Assembly: GCA_029202485.1 (NCBI GenBank)
Contig: CP119313.1
Span: forward strand, 4,774,001 to 4,838,000
Reading direction: 5' to 3'
DNA length: 64,000 bases
From: Candidatus Pedobacter colombiensis
GTDB taxonomy: Bacteria > Bacteroidota > Bacteroidia > Sphingobacteriales > Sphingobacteriaceae
The notes below the pieces were generated by a model. The model searched no databases. It saw only the letters and a list, made by a program, of their open reading frames with translations, and was not told the origin of the DNA. Of this stretch, positions 53,085 through 61,036 are shown piece by piece. The first letter of the stretch is position 1, and the number at the start of each line of letters is the position of its first letter. Made by a program: the position numbers and the translations under genes.

Positions 53085-54341
53085 ATGAAAGCAAAACAAA
53101 TGTTTACCTGCCTTGCCCTGTTTATGGCAATTTTTACAGGCTGTGAAAAGGCCAACATCAATGTAGATCCAGATACCGGCAACGGATCAGCCATCGGCGA
53201 AGTTTCCGGAATATGGAAAAGAGGAAGTACGCAGCACATCACCGGCGATATTATCATCCCTGAAGGTCAATCGCTGACTATAGAAGAAGGCGTAACCGTA
53301 ATTATGGATGCTGTAGCAAAACCAGAAATCATTGTAAAAGGAAATCTTTATGCAGAGGGCACCCAGGCATTCCCTATAAAATTTACTGTTGATGAAGCTC
53401 TTAGAACTGAGGAGAATAAATTTGGCCGTTTATGGGGCGGAATTTTAGCTGCTCCAAGTTGTACTGAGCTGCTACTCAACTATACAATTATTGAATACGC
53501 AGGCGCCACTACTTCTGATGCATCCACATCCGTAAAACAAAAGCTCTATAAGGGAAAAGCAGGTGAAAACCTACCCTCATTATGGTTTGCCAATGTAAAT
53601 GGCAAGCTGGTAGTGACCAACAGCATTTTCAGGAACCTTCAGGAAGACTGTACTTATATAGAAGGTGGAAAGATCATTTTTGCGAACAACCAGTTTTACA
53701 CCACGGGTTTAACCGGTGGTGAGGCCATCAATTTTAAATCAGGCTGTCTGGCAGATGTGGCTTACAACCTTGTTTACAGTACCAATACCAATGCTTTAAA
53801 ACTGTCAAACAGTGGCGACAGGAGTCCTCAGGCTTACATTATAGCATACAACAACACACTTATCAATACCGGATGGCGCAGGCCAACAGCCAAAGGAGGC
53901 TCTATCTGGGTTGAAGCAACGGTTCGTGTGAGCATATTTAACAACATTTTTGCGAATACTCGTTTTGGTATAAAACGGGATACAAAAGCTCCTGAAGACA
54001 GCCGGTCCCTGTTTGGCAACAATTTGTATTATGGATACGACCAGACTACAGTAAACCAGTTTCAGCCAACGGCCGAAATCATAGCCGGCACCAATGATAT
54101 CATTGGCAAAACTGCAGGGGCGAATGACCCGAAATTCGTAAACTATCCGGTAAATACGGATGTCAACAATGCTACATTTAACACCGCATGGAGCTTCCAT
54201 TTACAAGCGGGATCTCCGGCACTCGGCAAAGGAAAAACAGACTTCACACCTCACCATATTGCTGGACTTGTGCTAAACGGAATTACCTATAAATCACCAG
54301 CACCGGCAAACTATATCGGCGCCTACGGATCACCTAACTAA
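53085..54341 (+). CDS. Right-handed beta-helix lipoprotein
   Basis: The start at 53085 (MKAKQMFTCLALFMAIFTGCEK) gives a lipobox FTGC and 418 residues. The body shows repeated beta-helix rungs: HITGDIIIPEGQSLTIEEGVTVIMD, PEIIVKGNLYAEGTQAFPIKF, KLVVTNSIFRNL, TRFGIKRD. This is a parallel beta-helix (pectate-lyase-like) fold without a recognised catalytic motif. It is located between the receptor and the phytase, 33 bp and 11 bp from its neighbours. A surface substrate-capturing role is possible but unproven. Confidence 0.78.
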   Translation: MKAKQMFTCLALFMAIFTGCEKANINVDPDTGNGSAIGEVSGIWKRGSTQHITGDIIIPEGQSLTIEEGVTVIMDAVAKPEIIVKGNLYAEGTQAFPIKFTVDEALRTEENKFGRLWGGILAAPSCTELLLNYTIIEYAGATTSDASTSVKQKLYKGKAGENLPSLWFANVNGKLVVTNSIFRNLQEDCTYIEGGKIIFANNQFYTTGLTGGEAINFKSGCLADVAYNLVYSTNTNALKLSNSGDRSPQAYIIAYNNTLINTGWRRPTAKGGSIWVEATVRVSIFNNIFANTRFGIKRDTKAPEDSRSLFGNNLYYGYDQTTVNQFQPTAEIIAGTNDIIGKTAGANDPKFVNYPVNTDVNNATFNTAWSFHLQAGSPALGKGKTDFTPHHIAGLVLNGITYKSPAPANYIGAYGSPN

Positions 54342-54351
54342 TTAACTTATC

Positions 54352-55425
54352 ATGAATAAAACCAATTCAATCCTCTGCCTTACGGCCTCCATACTATTAT
54401 TTACTACTGCCTGCAGTCAAAAACAACCTGCTGATATTAATGCCGTTAAGCCACTTTACGTATCTGAGCCTGTACAATTCGACTCTGATGATCCTGCAAT
54501 TTGGGTAAATCCTGCCGACAATTCCAAATCACTAATTATTGGAACCGACAAAGATAAAGCTGGCGGGCTCTATGTTTTCGACCTTCAGGGAAAGATCATT
54601 AAAGAAAAAACTGTGAAGGGACTAAAGCGCCCGAACAACGTTGATGTGGCCTATGGTTTAAAACTTGGCGATAAAAAGGTAGACATTGCTGTCACTACAG
54701 AGCGAATGACACACAAACTGAGAATATTCTCCTTACCCGACATGCAGCCTATTGATAATGGCGGTATCCCGGTTTTTGAGGGTGAGACAGGCGAAAATTA
54801 TAGAGATCTGATGGGTATTGCTATGTACACCGATCCGCAAGGACAAATCTATGCTATCGTTGGCCGTAAATCGGGCCCTAAAGAAGGTAGTTATTTATGG
54901 CAGTACCTATTAGAAGATGATGGCAAAGGCCTGGTGAAAGCTACCTTAAAAAGGAAGTTTGGTAAGTATAGCGGTAAAAAAGAGATCGAAGCTATAGCTG
55001 TAGACAACGAGCTCGGATACATCTATTATTCTGACGAACAATTTGGTGTCAGAAAGTATTATGCAGATCCATCAAAGGGCAATCAGGAACTTGCCTTGTT
55101 TGCAACAACAGGCTTTAAAGAGGATCATGAGGGTATCAGTATTTATAAAACCTCCGACAGTACAGGTTATATATTGGTCTCGGATCAGTCAGCCAATCAA
55201 TTCCAGGTATTTAATCGTGAAGGCACAAAACAAGACCCGAACAAGCATGTACTGATCACCAGCATTCCAACAGCAACCAACAATAGTGATGGTTCTGACA
55301 TCTATTCGAAAGCCCTTAACAACGACTTTAAACACGGACTCTTCGTTGCAATGAGTGATGACAAAACTTTTCAGCTTTATCGTTGGGAAGATCTGGCCGG
55401 CACGAAGTTGAAGGTCAACAAATAA
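54352..55425 (+). CDS. Beta-propeller phytase (3-phytase), lipoprotein
   Basis: This 357-residue lipoprotein (lipobox TTAC in ILLFTTACSQ) has a beta-propeller phytase fold. Motifs include SDDPAIWVNPADNSKSLIIGTDK, GGLYVFDLQGK, RPNNVDVAYG, EIEAIAVDNELGYIYYSDE and GFKEDHEGISIYKT, which carry the acidic calcium and substrate residues of this family. It releases phosphate from inositol phosphates. It is the last gene of the operon with the TonB receptor and the beta-helix lipoprotein, pointing to phytate-phosphate scavenging. Confidence 0.92.
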   Translation: MNKTNSILCLTASILLFTTACSQKQPADINAVKPLYVSEPVQFDSDDPAIWVNPADNSKSLIIGTDKDKAGGLYVFDLQGKIIKEKTVKGLKRPNNVDVAYGLKLGDKKVDIAVTTERMTHKLRIFSLPDMQPIDNGGIPVFEGETGENYRDLMGIAMYTDPQGQIYAIVGRKSGPKEGSYLWQYLLEDDGKGLVKATLKRKFGKYSGKKEIEAIAVDNELGYIYYSDEQFGVRKYYADPSKGNQELALFATTGFKEDHEGISIYKTSDSTGYILVSDQSANQFQVFNREGTKQDPNKHVLITSIPTATNNSDGSDIYSKALNNDFKHGLFVAMSDDKTFQLYRWEDLAGTKLKVNK

Positions 55426-55520
55426 GAGCGGGCAGGAAGCAGGAACAAGGATAAAGGAGCAAAGAAAGATTAAGCGCTCAATGTCTTTAATCCTTGCTCC
55501 TTCATCCTTGCTCCCTCTTA
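55426..55520. repeat. Heptad palindromic element 3
   Basis: Left units at 55433-55460 (CAGGAAG, CAGGAAC, AAGGATA, AAGGAGC) are in phase. Right units at 55489-55516 (AATCCTT, GCTCCTT, CATCCTT, GCTCCCT) are complementary. The apex region GATTAAGCGCTCAATGTC matches element 1 read on the opposite strand. It fills the gap between convergent genes and abuts the minus-strand stop codon. Confidence 0.85.
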
Positions 55521-57311
55521 TTTTCTCATGCGTATACGTGCCTCCCGGCGTTTGTGGCGTGCTTGCCGATCGGCCTTGATCTGTTCAAATTTAGCGATCT
55601 GATCTTTAATTTTTTTCTCTTTTGCCGGAGTAAGCCCAACACTATATTTGACCCCCTGAAAAAGAGTTTTCCATATAAAGTTAAAGAAGGAGCCTGTTGG
55701 TGTGCGTTTATAATCAACAGCAGCTGTAACAAACTTCCCATCTGCACCGGGGTTAGCCTTGTTGAAGACCAGCGCATTAGCCAGAAACGAAATTAAGCCC
55801 TGTTTTACCAGGCGATCCTCTCCTTTTACCCTTTTAAGCACTGCCAAAGAAAGGTCTTTATAGGCAAAACTTACGGTACCCTTTGCCAGCTCATCATTCG
55901 CCTTAACATCGAATGCCAGCTTATTAATATACCCGCTATTTACTTTTACCAATCCAAGTGGTTTTGTGATCCGGTTAAATGCTTTTCCTTCCATATCTAC
56001 CAGTGATCCGGAATAAGAAAAAGCACCATCTCTGGCTGCAAGGTTAAACTTAAAATTAACATTAAGCTTCCCTGAGCCCATCACATAAGAAGTTAAAGCG
56101 GCTTCAGCTATAGAATCCCTGGCAATGGCCTTTTCTACGTTAGTCACATTGGAAATGGCACCCCAGGTTTGCTCAAAAGTAATCACTCCTTTTCCCTTTC
56201 CTTCCGGGCTAAACTCGCCATAGCTAATATCTACATTGTTTAAATTCAGCTTCGCGATATTCAACTTCGCATCTGCCTTTTGCAGGAGTTGATGTGGGTA
56301 GGTGCCTGTTTTATTGACTATTTTTTTAGGAAGTGTATTGTTGTTTACAACGGCCAATGTCCCATTGGCAATGGTCATATCTTTGGCAAACAGCTCTTGT
56401 TTTAAGATGTATAGCGGAAGGTTAATCCCTGTAAAACCAATGTTAGCGACCTGTATGTTATATCGATCTTTGGCATAACCTAAAGTACTGCCAAACTGTT
56501 GTTCGCTGTACCGGGGCTCAAGACTAAAACTCTTAACATCCAGCTTGCCCGAAGAAGCGATAAAATCAAGTCGGTTGAACTTAACAAAGTACAGACTATC
56601 GGAAGTTGCATAAGAATAATCATTCAGGTTGATGATCACATCCTTCAACAGGTAAAGCCTGCTTTTGTCGGTCGCCGAATGTGGATCGATCAACCAATCT
56701 TTCAATGTGATGTTTAAACTATCCACAGCATCAACTTCCTGCTTGCCAGGATTGTTATTATTGATGTATTTAAAACTGGCATTTTTAAAATCTACCGTAT
56801 TTATACGCAGCTCCTTAATGTATTTTGAAATGTAATCATAGGGCGATTTTTTGGGCTGAGGAAGCTTTTCATCATTAAAATCAAACTGCCTGTTGGTCAT
56901 TTCAATCCAGGGGTTATCGAACAATAGCAGATCAATGTTTAGCTTTTTTTGTCGCCACAACCTAAAAGGGTGAAAATTTCTTACTGCAAGTTTTTTAAGT
57001 TTTATCTTATATAGGTTATTTGGGGCTCGTTTAAGCGCAATAAGCTGACGATAAACCGCAGTATCCGGGGTAATGGTTACATTAGACAAGGACGAGATCC
57101 CGGTTAAGACATTTGCATCGACAGAAGAGAATTCTATCTGATAAAGGTTATTTGTAGTTTTTAAAACCAGCTCCTTTAATTCGGCTGTAATTATAGGTTT
57201 CAGTTTAACACTATAGTACCAGGTTATTGCAGTCAGGATTAATGCAACAAACAGCAAGGCTGCAGCGAACCATTTAAGGATCATGTATTTCTTTCCAACG
57301 TTCACAGCCAT
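55518..57311 (-). CDS. AsmA-like/DUF748-like membrane-anchored protein
   Basis: The ATG at 57311 (MAVNVGKKYMILKWFAAALL) is the start; the frame opens with a TTG two codons earlier. 597 residues: one N-terminal membrane helix, then a long beta-rich periplasmic part with VDANVLTGISSLSNVTITPDTAVY, LLLFDNPWIEM, NVDISYGEFSPEGKGKGVITFE and a late VDMEGKAFNRITKPLGLVKVN. This is the AsmA/DUF748-like (lipid-transfer, bridge-like) pattern. The C-terminus is strongly basic (QARHKRREARIRMRK). The tandem upstream gene is a shorter paralogue. Confidence 0.72.
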   Translation of the reverse strand: MAVNVGKKYMILKWFAAALLFVALILTAITWYYSVKLKPIITAELKELVLKTTNNLYQIEFSSVDANVLTGISSLSNVTITPDTAVYRQLIALKRAPNNLYKIKLKKLAVRNFHPFRLWRQKKLNIDLLLFDNPWIEMTNRQFDFNDEKLPQPKKSPYDYISKYIKELRINTVDFKNASFKYINNNNPGKQEVDAVDSLNITLKDWLIDPHSATDKSRLYLLKDVIINLNDYSYATSDSLYFVKFNRLDFIASSGKLDVKSFSLEPRYSEQQFGSTLGYAKDRYNIQVANIGFTGINLPLYILKQELFAKDMTIANGTLAVVNNNTLPKKIVNKTGTYPHQLLQKADAKLNIAKLNLNNVDISYGEFSPEGKGKGVITFEQTWGAISNVTNVEKAIARDSIAEAALTSYVMGSGKLNVNFKFNLAARDGAFSYSGSLVDMEGKAFNRITKPLGLVKVNSGYINKLAFDVKANDELAKGTVSFAYKDLSLAVLKRVKGEDRLVKQGLISFLANALVFNKANPGADGKFVTAAVDYKRTPTGSFFNFIWKTLFQGVKYSVGLTPAKEKKIKDQIAKFEQIKADRQARHKRREARIRMRK

Positions 57312-57342
57312 AAGCAACCCTGTAGTTTAGCCTAATATACAA

Positions 57343-58152
57343 TTATTTTGAGAAGGTAGGCAACACTATAGATTTTATGGTATCCAACTTCTCTCTACTT
57401 AGTAATTTGTTTCCTGATCGTGCAAAATCTATCTCTTTAGCATAAAAATGTCTTGTCGTATCATACTGTGACAAGGAATCCACCAGAAAATCATTCAGGC
57501 TAATATTCAGATGTTTTGCAGAATGAATTGATTTTGAGGTTTCGCCATCGATATAATCAAATTCTGCGTCAACTAACTTAATGGCTTTAACATCGACAGA
57601 CCTGATCCTATTGGAGATCATTTGGTATAGTGTTGGTTCATTTTTCAATACCTCCGGCAATGGCATTATTGCGTAATGCCTGATATCGATTAAAGGATGC
57701 TCCAGTATAATGGTTTTTATGTCAATCACTCTTTTAAAATATGCTGTTAAAAACGAGATCCCATTCAAGTGTAGTTTTTCCAGCCTTATCTGATAAGTAT
57801 TAGCCGGCGCCACACTCATCGCCTTAAATTTATTGTAAACAGTAGTATCTGGAGTTAACGATACTTGATGCAGTGTTGCACTTGCTGTAAAAAAATTAAA
57901 ACTGATCTCTTTAAAATCAAGTTTATAAAGTTCGAAGGAACGATGATATACACCATCTTTAATTTTTTGAGAAAGCCGAGGCTTCCACCTTACTTCTAAC
58001 AACACCATTCCGGTTATAACAACAATGAATATAGCTAAAAGGGAAGTTATCCATATTCCCTTTTTATATCTTCCTGATTTACTTTTCACAACTAACTTTT
58101 GCATATAAGCAGCACTAATAATTTCGGTGCCACAATATACATAATCCTTCAT
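57343..58152 (-). CDS. Shorter paralogue of the neighbouring AsmA-like protein
   Basis: This 269-residue protein has one membrane helix (about 34-53), then a stretch that aligns with the N-terminal third of the next gene. Aligned pieces are SQKIKDGVYHRSFELYKLDFKEI with the partner's YQIEFSSV region, HQVSLTPDTTVYNKF with NVTITPDTAVYRQL, NTYQIRLEKLHL with NLYKIKLKKLAV, and ILEHPLIDI with LLFDNPWIEM. It stops after the FYAKEIDFARSGNKLL segment, so about 330 residues of the longer protein have no counterpart. It is intact as a frame, and may be a truncated duplicate or a short partner. Confidence 0.7.
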   Translation of the reverse strand: MKDYVYCGTEIISAAYMQKLVVKSKSGRYKKGIWITSLLAIFIVVITGMVLLEVRWKPRLSQKIKDGVYHRSFELYKLDFKEISFNFFTASATLHQVSLTPDTTVYNKFKAMSVAPANTYQIRLEKLHLNGISFLTAYFKRVIDIKTIILEHPLIDIRHYAIMPLPEVLKNEPTLYQMISNRIRSVDVKAIKLVDAEFDYIDGETSKSIHSAKHLNISLNDFLVDSLSQYDTTRHFYAKEIDFARSGNKLLSREKLDTIKSIVLPTFSK

Positions 58153-58187
58153 TTATCTATGCAAGTCAGTCACTAGTTATTCACCAC

Positions 58188-59213
58188 CTAAATCATTCCA
58201 ATAAACTGATTAAGAACTCCATGCTGAAAAAACCTTCTGGAATAAAAATGTTTATAAAACCCGCGTAAAAAGAACATTACTGATCGTCCAATTACTTTTT
58301 TAATCTGCACACCTTGCTCACTTCTTTTATAAGCTACAATATTTTCATTCAGAGATTCAACCATGTCTTCGGCTCGTGATAAAGCATGCACATAGGGTTG
58401 ATAAATTTGTTTTACCTGATTGCGATTTAAAGCATACAATTCATCTGTTAATTTGAAACTATCATTCCAGCTATAAATGAATGCATGGTAGTGATAAAAA
58501 ATAAGCTCGAATTTATTATTGCTAAAGAATTCCCTCCCCAACACTTTGTTTCTTCTCTTCTTAAAAGCATACTGTTGTACATTCCATGGGGCGACTCCAC
58601 CGCCCAAATGTTTTAGAACATGAACACATGAAAAACGACTTGTCCAGTCGTCCAGATATTTCTGATCACCAAACTTATTGTCTTCCATTCTTGCGAAACA
58701 CCATTCCAAACAGGCATTAACCCACCAGTTTAAAACTTCCATACCTTCTGCATTATTTTTAAAGGTCATGTATTGTACGCAATAAACACCACTGGTTTCG
58801 CTTTGGTCATAGCAAGGTGTATATCTGTGTTTGGTAATCAACACAGATTTATCTCCCATTTCATCATACAAGGGTTGTGGATCTGCAAAGAACAACAAAT
58901 CAGCATCAACATAAGTACAGTGATCGAGGTTATAGGTTTCTATACAATATTTTATAGAAGATGATGCACAAGTCCAGCAGTATTCTCCTGCCGTCCGTCC
59001 TCCTTTTACAGCAAGCAGGTTTTCATTTTCAAAATCCTCTAGTTTTATAATCGTTGCATGTGCAAGATTAAGTTTTGACAGCGCTTCAAAACAATGGTCA
59101 TCAAATGCGACCACATACAGATGGAACCGCTTACAATGCTGTTCCAATGAGTTATACATGGCTAAACCCCGAGATAAATAAACCGAATTGAATAAGGTAC
59201 AGAATTGAAGCAT
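58188..59213 (-). CDS. Glycosyltransferase-like protein (GT8-type nucleotide-sugar fold)
   Basis: The start at 59213 (MLQFCTLFNSVYLSRGLAM) fits the family, which begins at the first beta strand; the frame extends 20 codons further. 341 residues. LAMYNSLEQHCKRFHLYVVAFD and TYVDADLLFFADPQPLYDEM with D-A-D (103-105) form the nucleotide-sugar and metal site. FGDQKYLDDW and GGGVAPWN resemble the acceptor region of GT8-like proteins. Cysteine content is high. It likely modifies a surface glycan; donor and acceptor are unknown. Confidence 0.75.
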   Translation of the reverse strand: MLQFCTLFNSVYLSRGLAMYNSLEQHCKRFHLYVVAFDDHCFEALSKLNLAHATIIKLEDFENENLLAVKGGRTAGEYCWTCASSSIKYCIETYNLDHCTYVDADLLFFADPQPLYDEMGDKSVLITKHRYTPCYDQSETSGVYCVQYMTFKNNAEGMEVLNWWVNACLEWCFARMEDNKFGDQKYLDDWTSRFSCVHVLKHLGGGVAPWNVQQYAFKKRRNKVLGREFFSNNKFELIFYHYHAFIYSWNDSFKLTDELYALNRNQVKQIYQPYVHALSRAEDMVESLNENIVAYKRSEQGVQIKKVIGRSVMFFLRGFYKHFYSRRFFQHGVLNQFIGMI

Positions 59214-59371
59214 GTTCAAATTAATTAAGTAAAACCATTTTTTGTTAGCTGCCAGGAGGCAAGTATTATCCACTTTATGCTAACAGGACAATAGATCATT
59301 AAAAAAGTCCTATATGATTTCTAAATTATTTTTCAGCCCCTGCCAATCTGTCATTTGTAAATTAAATTCTG

Positions 59372-59379
59372 TATTTTTG
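59372..59379 (+). promoter_or_regulatory. Predicted -7 box of miaB
   Basis: TATTTTTG is a perfect TAnnTTTG, 26 bp before the ATG at 59405. Confidence 0.45.
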
Positions 59380-59404
59380 GAGCCCATAATAATGTTAACC
59401 ATTT

Positions 59405-60835
59405 ATGATTGATTTACAGCTGACAGATAAAACACACGATGAAGAGCGCCAGGGAGAGGCTTTGGTTATTGATGCACCTTTAGTGCGTAATGGACGAAAG
59501 CTGTATATTGAGAGCTATGGTTGCCAGATGAATTTCGCTGATAGCGAAATTGTTGCTTCTATTTTGTTGGATCAGGGTTTTGAAACTACGGGCGATTATC
59601 AGGAAGCTGATGTGGTATTTATCAATACCTGCTCGATCCGTGAGAATGCAGAGCAAAGGGTACGCAACAGGCTATCACAATTTGGCGCGGTAAAACGCAG
59701 GAATCCTAAATTGATTGTGGGGGTATTGGGCTGCATGGCCGAACGTTTAAAATCAAAGTTTCTGGAAGAGGAAAAACTGGTAGACGTAGTGGTGGGCCCG
59801 GATGCTTACCGTGAGCTTCCACAATTATTAAACGAAGTAGAAAGTGGCCACAAAGCCATTAATGTACTGCTATCCCGTGAAGAAACTTACGCGGATATTA
59901 GCCCGGTTCGTTTAAATGGGAATGGCATTACTGCATTTATTTCTATTATGCGGGGTTGCGACAATATGTGTTCATTTTGTGTGGTTCCTTTTACGCGTGG
60001 CCGCGAGAGAAGTCGCGATCCATATTCTATATTAGCAGAAGCTCAGGATCTATTTGATAAAGGTTATAAAGAGGTAACGCTACTTGGACAAAACGTGGAT
60101 TCCTATAAATGGAAAGGTAATGATGCCAATGAAAATGCGGAGACTGAAGTTAACTTTGCCCAATTGCTTGAAAAAGTTGCATTGATCAGTCCGGATTTAA
60201 GGATCAGGTTTTCGACCTCACACCCTAAAGACATTACCGACGAGGTTTTATATGCTATAGCGAAATACGACAATATTTGTAATTATATCCACTTGCCTGT
60301 TCAATCGGGCAGCACCAGGGTTCTGGAACTGATGAACAGAACCTATACCCGCGAATGGTACATCAATAGAGTTGATGCCATTAGAAGGATTATACCTGAT
60401 TGTGCAATTTCATCTGATATTATTGCCGGCTTCTGTACTGAAACCGAGGAGGAGCATCAGGAAACATTAAGTATCATGGATTACGTAGGTTATGATTTTG
60501 CCTTTACTTTCAGTTATTCGGAAAGACCGGGAACATTGGCAGCACGTAAACTTGCTGATGACATCCCTGAGGAGGTAAAAAAGCGCAGGCTTGCAGAAAT
60601 TTTGTTGAAGCAGCAACAAACTTCATTGTTCCGCCTACAACAATTTGTTGGAAAAACTGTTAGAATTTTGGTGGAGGGTACGTCTAAAAAATCAGATAAA
60701 GATTTTTGTGGAAGAAATGACCAGAATGCAATGGTTGTTTTCCCTGCAACTGAAGGAATAAAAGCAGGCCAATACGTAAATGTACACATTGATCGTTGTA
60801 CATCTGCAACATTATTAGGAACTGTAGTTAATTAG
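59405..60835 (+). CDS. miaB: tRNA-2-methylthio-N6-dimethylallyladenosine synthase
   Basis: This 476-residue radical-SAM enzyme adds the methylthio group to i6A37 of tRNAs. The N-terminal UPF0004 domain carries the second cluster cysteines (SYGCQMNFADSE, NTCSIRENAEQ, GVLGCMAERLK). The radical-SAM motif is RGCDNMCSFCVVPFTRGRERSR (CxxxCxxC). TSHPKDITDEVL and HLPVQSGSTRVLELMNR are typical. A TRAM domain closes the protein. A heptad element begins right after the stop. Confidence 0.96.
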   Translation: MIDLQLTDKTHDEERQGEALVIDAPLVRNGRKLYIESYGCQMNFADSEIVASILLDQGFETTGDYQEADVVFINTCSIRENAEQRVRNRLSQFGAVKRRNPKLIVGVLGCMAERLKSKFLEEEKLVDVVVGPDAYRELPQLLNEVESGHKAINVLLSREETYADISPVRLNGNGITAFISIMRGCDNMCSFCVVPFTRGRERSRDPYSILAEAQDLFDKGYKEVTLLGQNVDSYKWKGNDANENAETEVNFAQLLEKVALISPDLRIRFSTSHPKDITDEVLYAIAKYDNICNYIHLPVQSGSTRVLELMNRTYTREWYINRVDAIRRIIPDCAISSDIIAGFCTETEEEHQETLSIMDYVGYDFAFTFSYSERPGTLAARKLADDIPEEVKKRRLAEILLKQQQTSLFRLQQFVGKTVRILVEGTSKKSDKDFCGRNDQNAMVVFPATEGIKAGQYVNVHIDRCTSATLLGTVVN

Positions 60836-61026
60836 ATTAAGGATTAAAGAGCAAAGAGTCAGGACTAAAGAGCAAAGAATCAGGATTAAGGAACAAGGAG
60901 CAAAGATTAAAGAACATAAAGAAGATTAAAGAGTAAAGAACAAGGAGCAAAGATTAAAGCGCAAAGATTAAGCATCCAGTCTTTAATCCTTGCTCCTTCA
61001 TCCTGGTTCCCAATCCTTGCTCCTAA
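60836..61026. repeat. Heptad palindromic element 4 (longest)
   Basis: Eleven in-phase 7-bp units run from 60839 to 60915 (AAGGATT, AAAGAGC, AAAGAGT, CAGGACT, AAAGAGC, AAAGAAT, CAGGATT, AAGGAAC, AAGGAGC, AAAGATT, AAAGAAC). After a short shift six more run from 60928 to 60969. The shorter right arm (60979-61024) has complementary units. GGAGCAAAGATTAAAG pairs nearly perfectly with CTTTAATCCTTGCTCC around the apex. It fills the space between miaB and the sigma-54 activator gene. Confidence 0.88.
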
Positions 61027-61036
61027 ATACAGATAA

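Noticed and set aside
18339..59357. Recurrent TTTG-14 bp-TAnnTTTG spacing at prfB, miaB and the nucleotidyltransferase module as a new promoter class
   Set aside because: Only three cases in AT-rich DNA; the -33 element is too short to exclude chance.
60836..61026. Possible CRISPR array or tandem minisatellite
   Set aside because: Units are 7 bp with no spacers, and the array is inverted on the other arm; neither CRISPR nor a plain tandem repeat fits.
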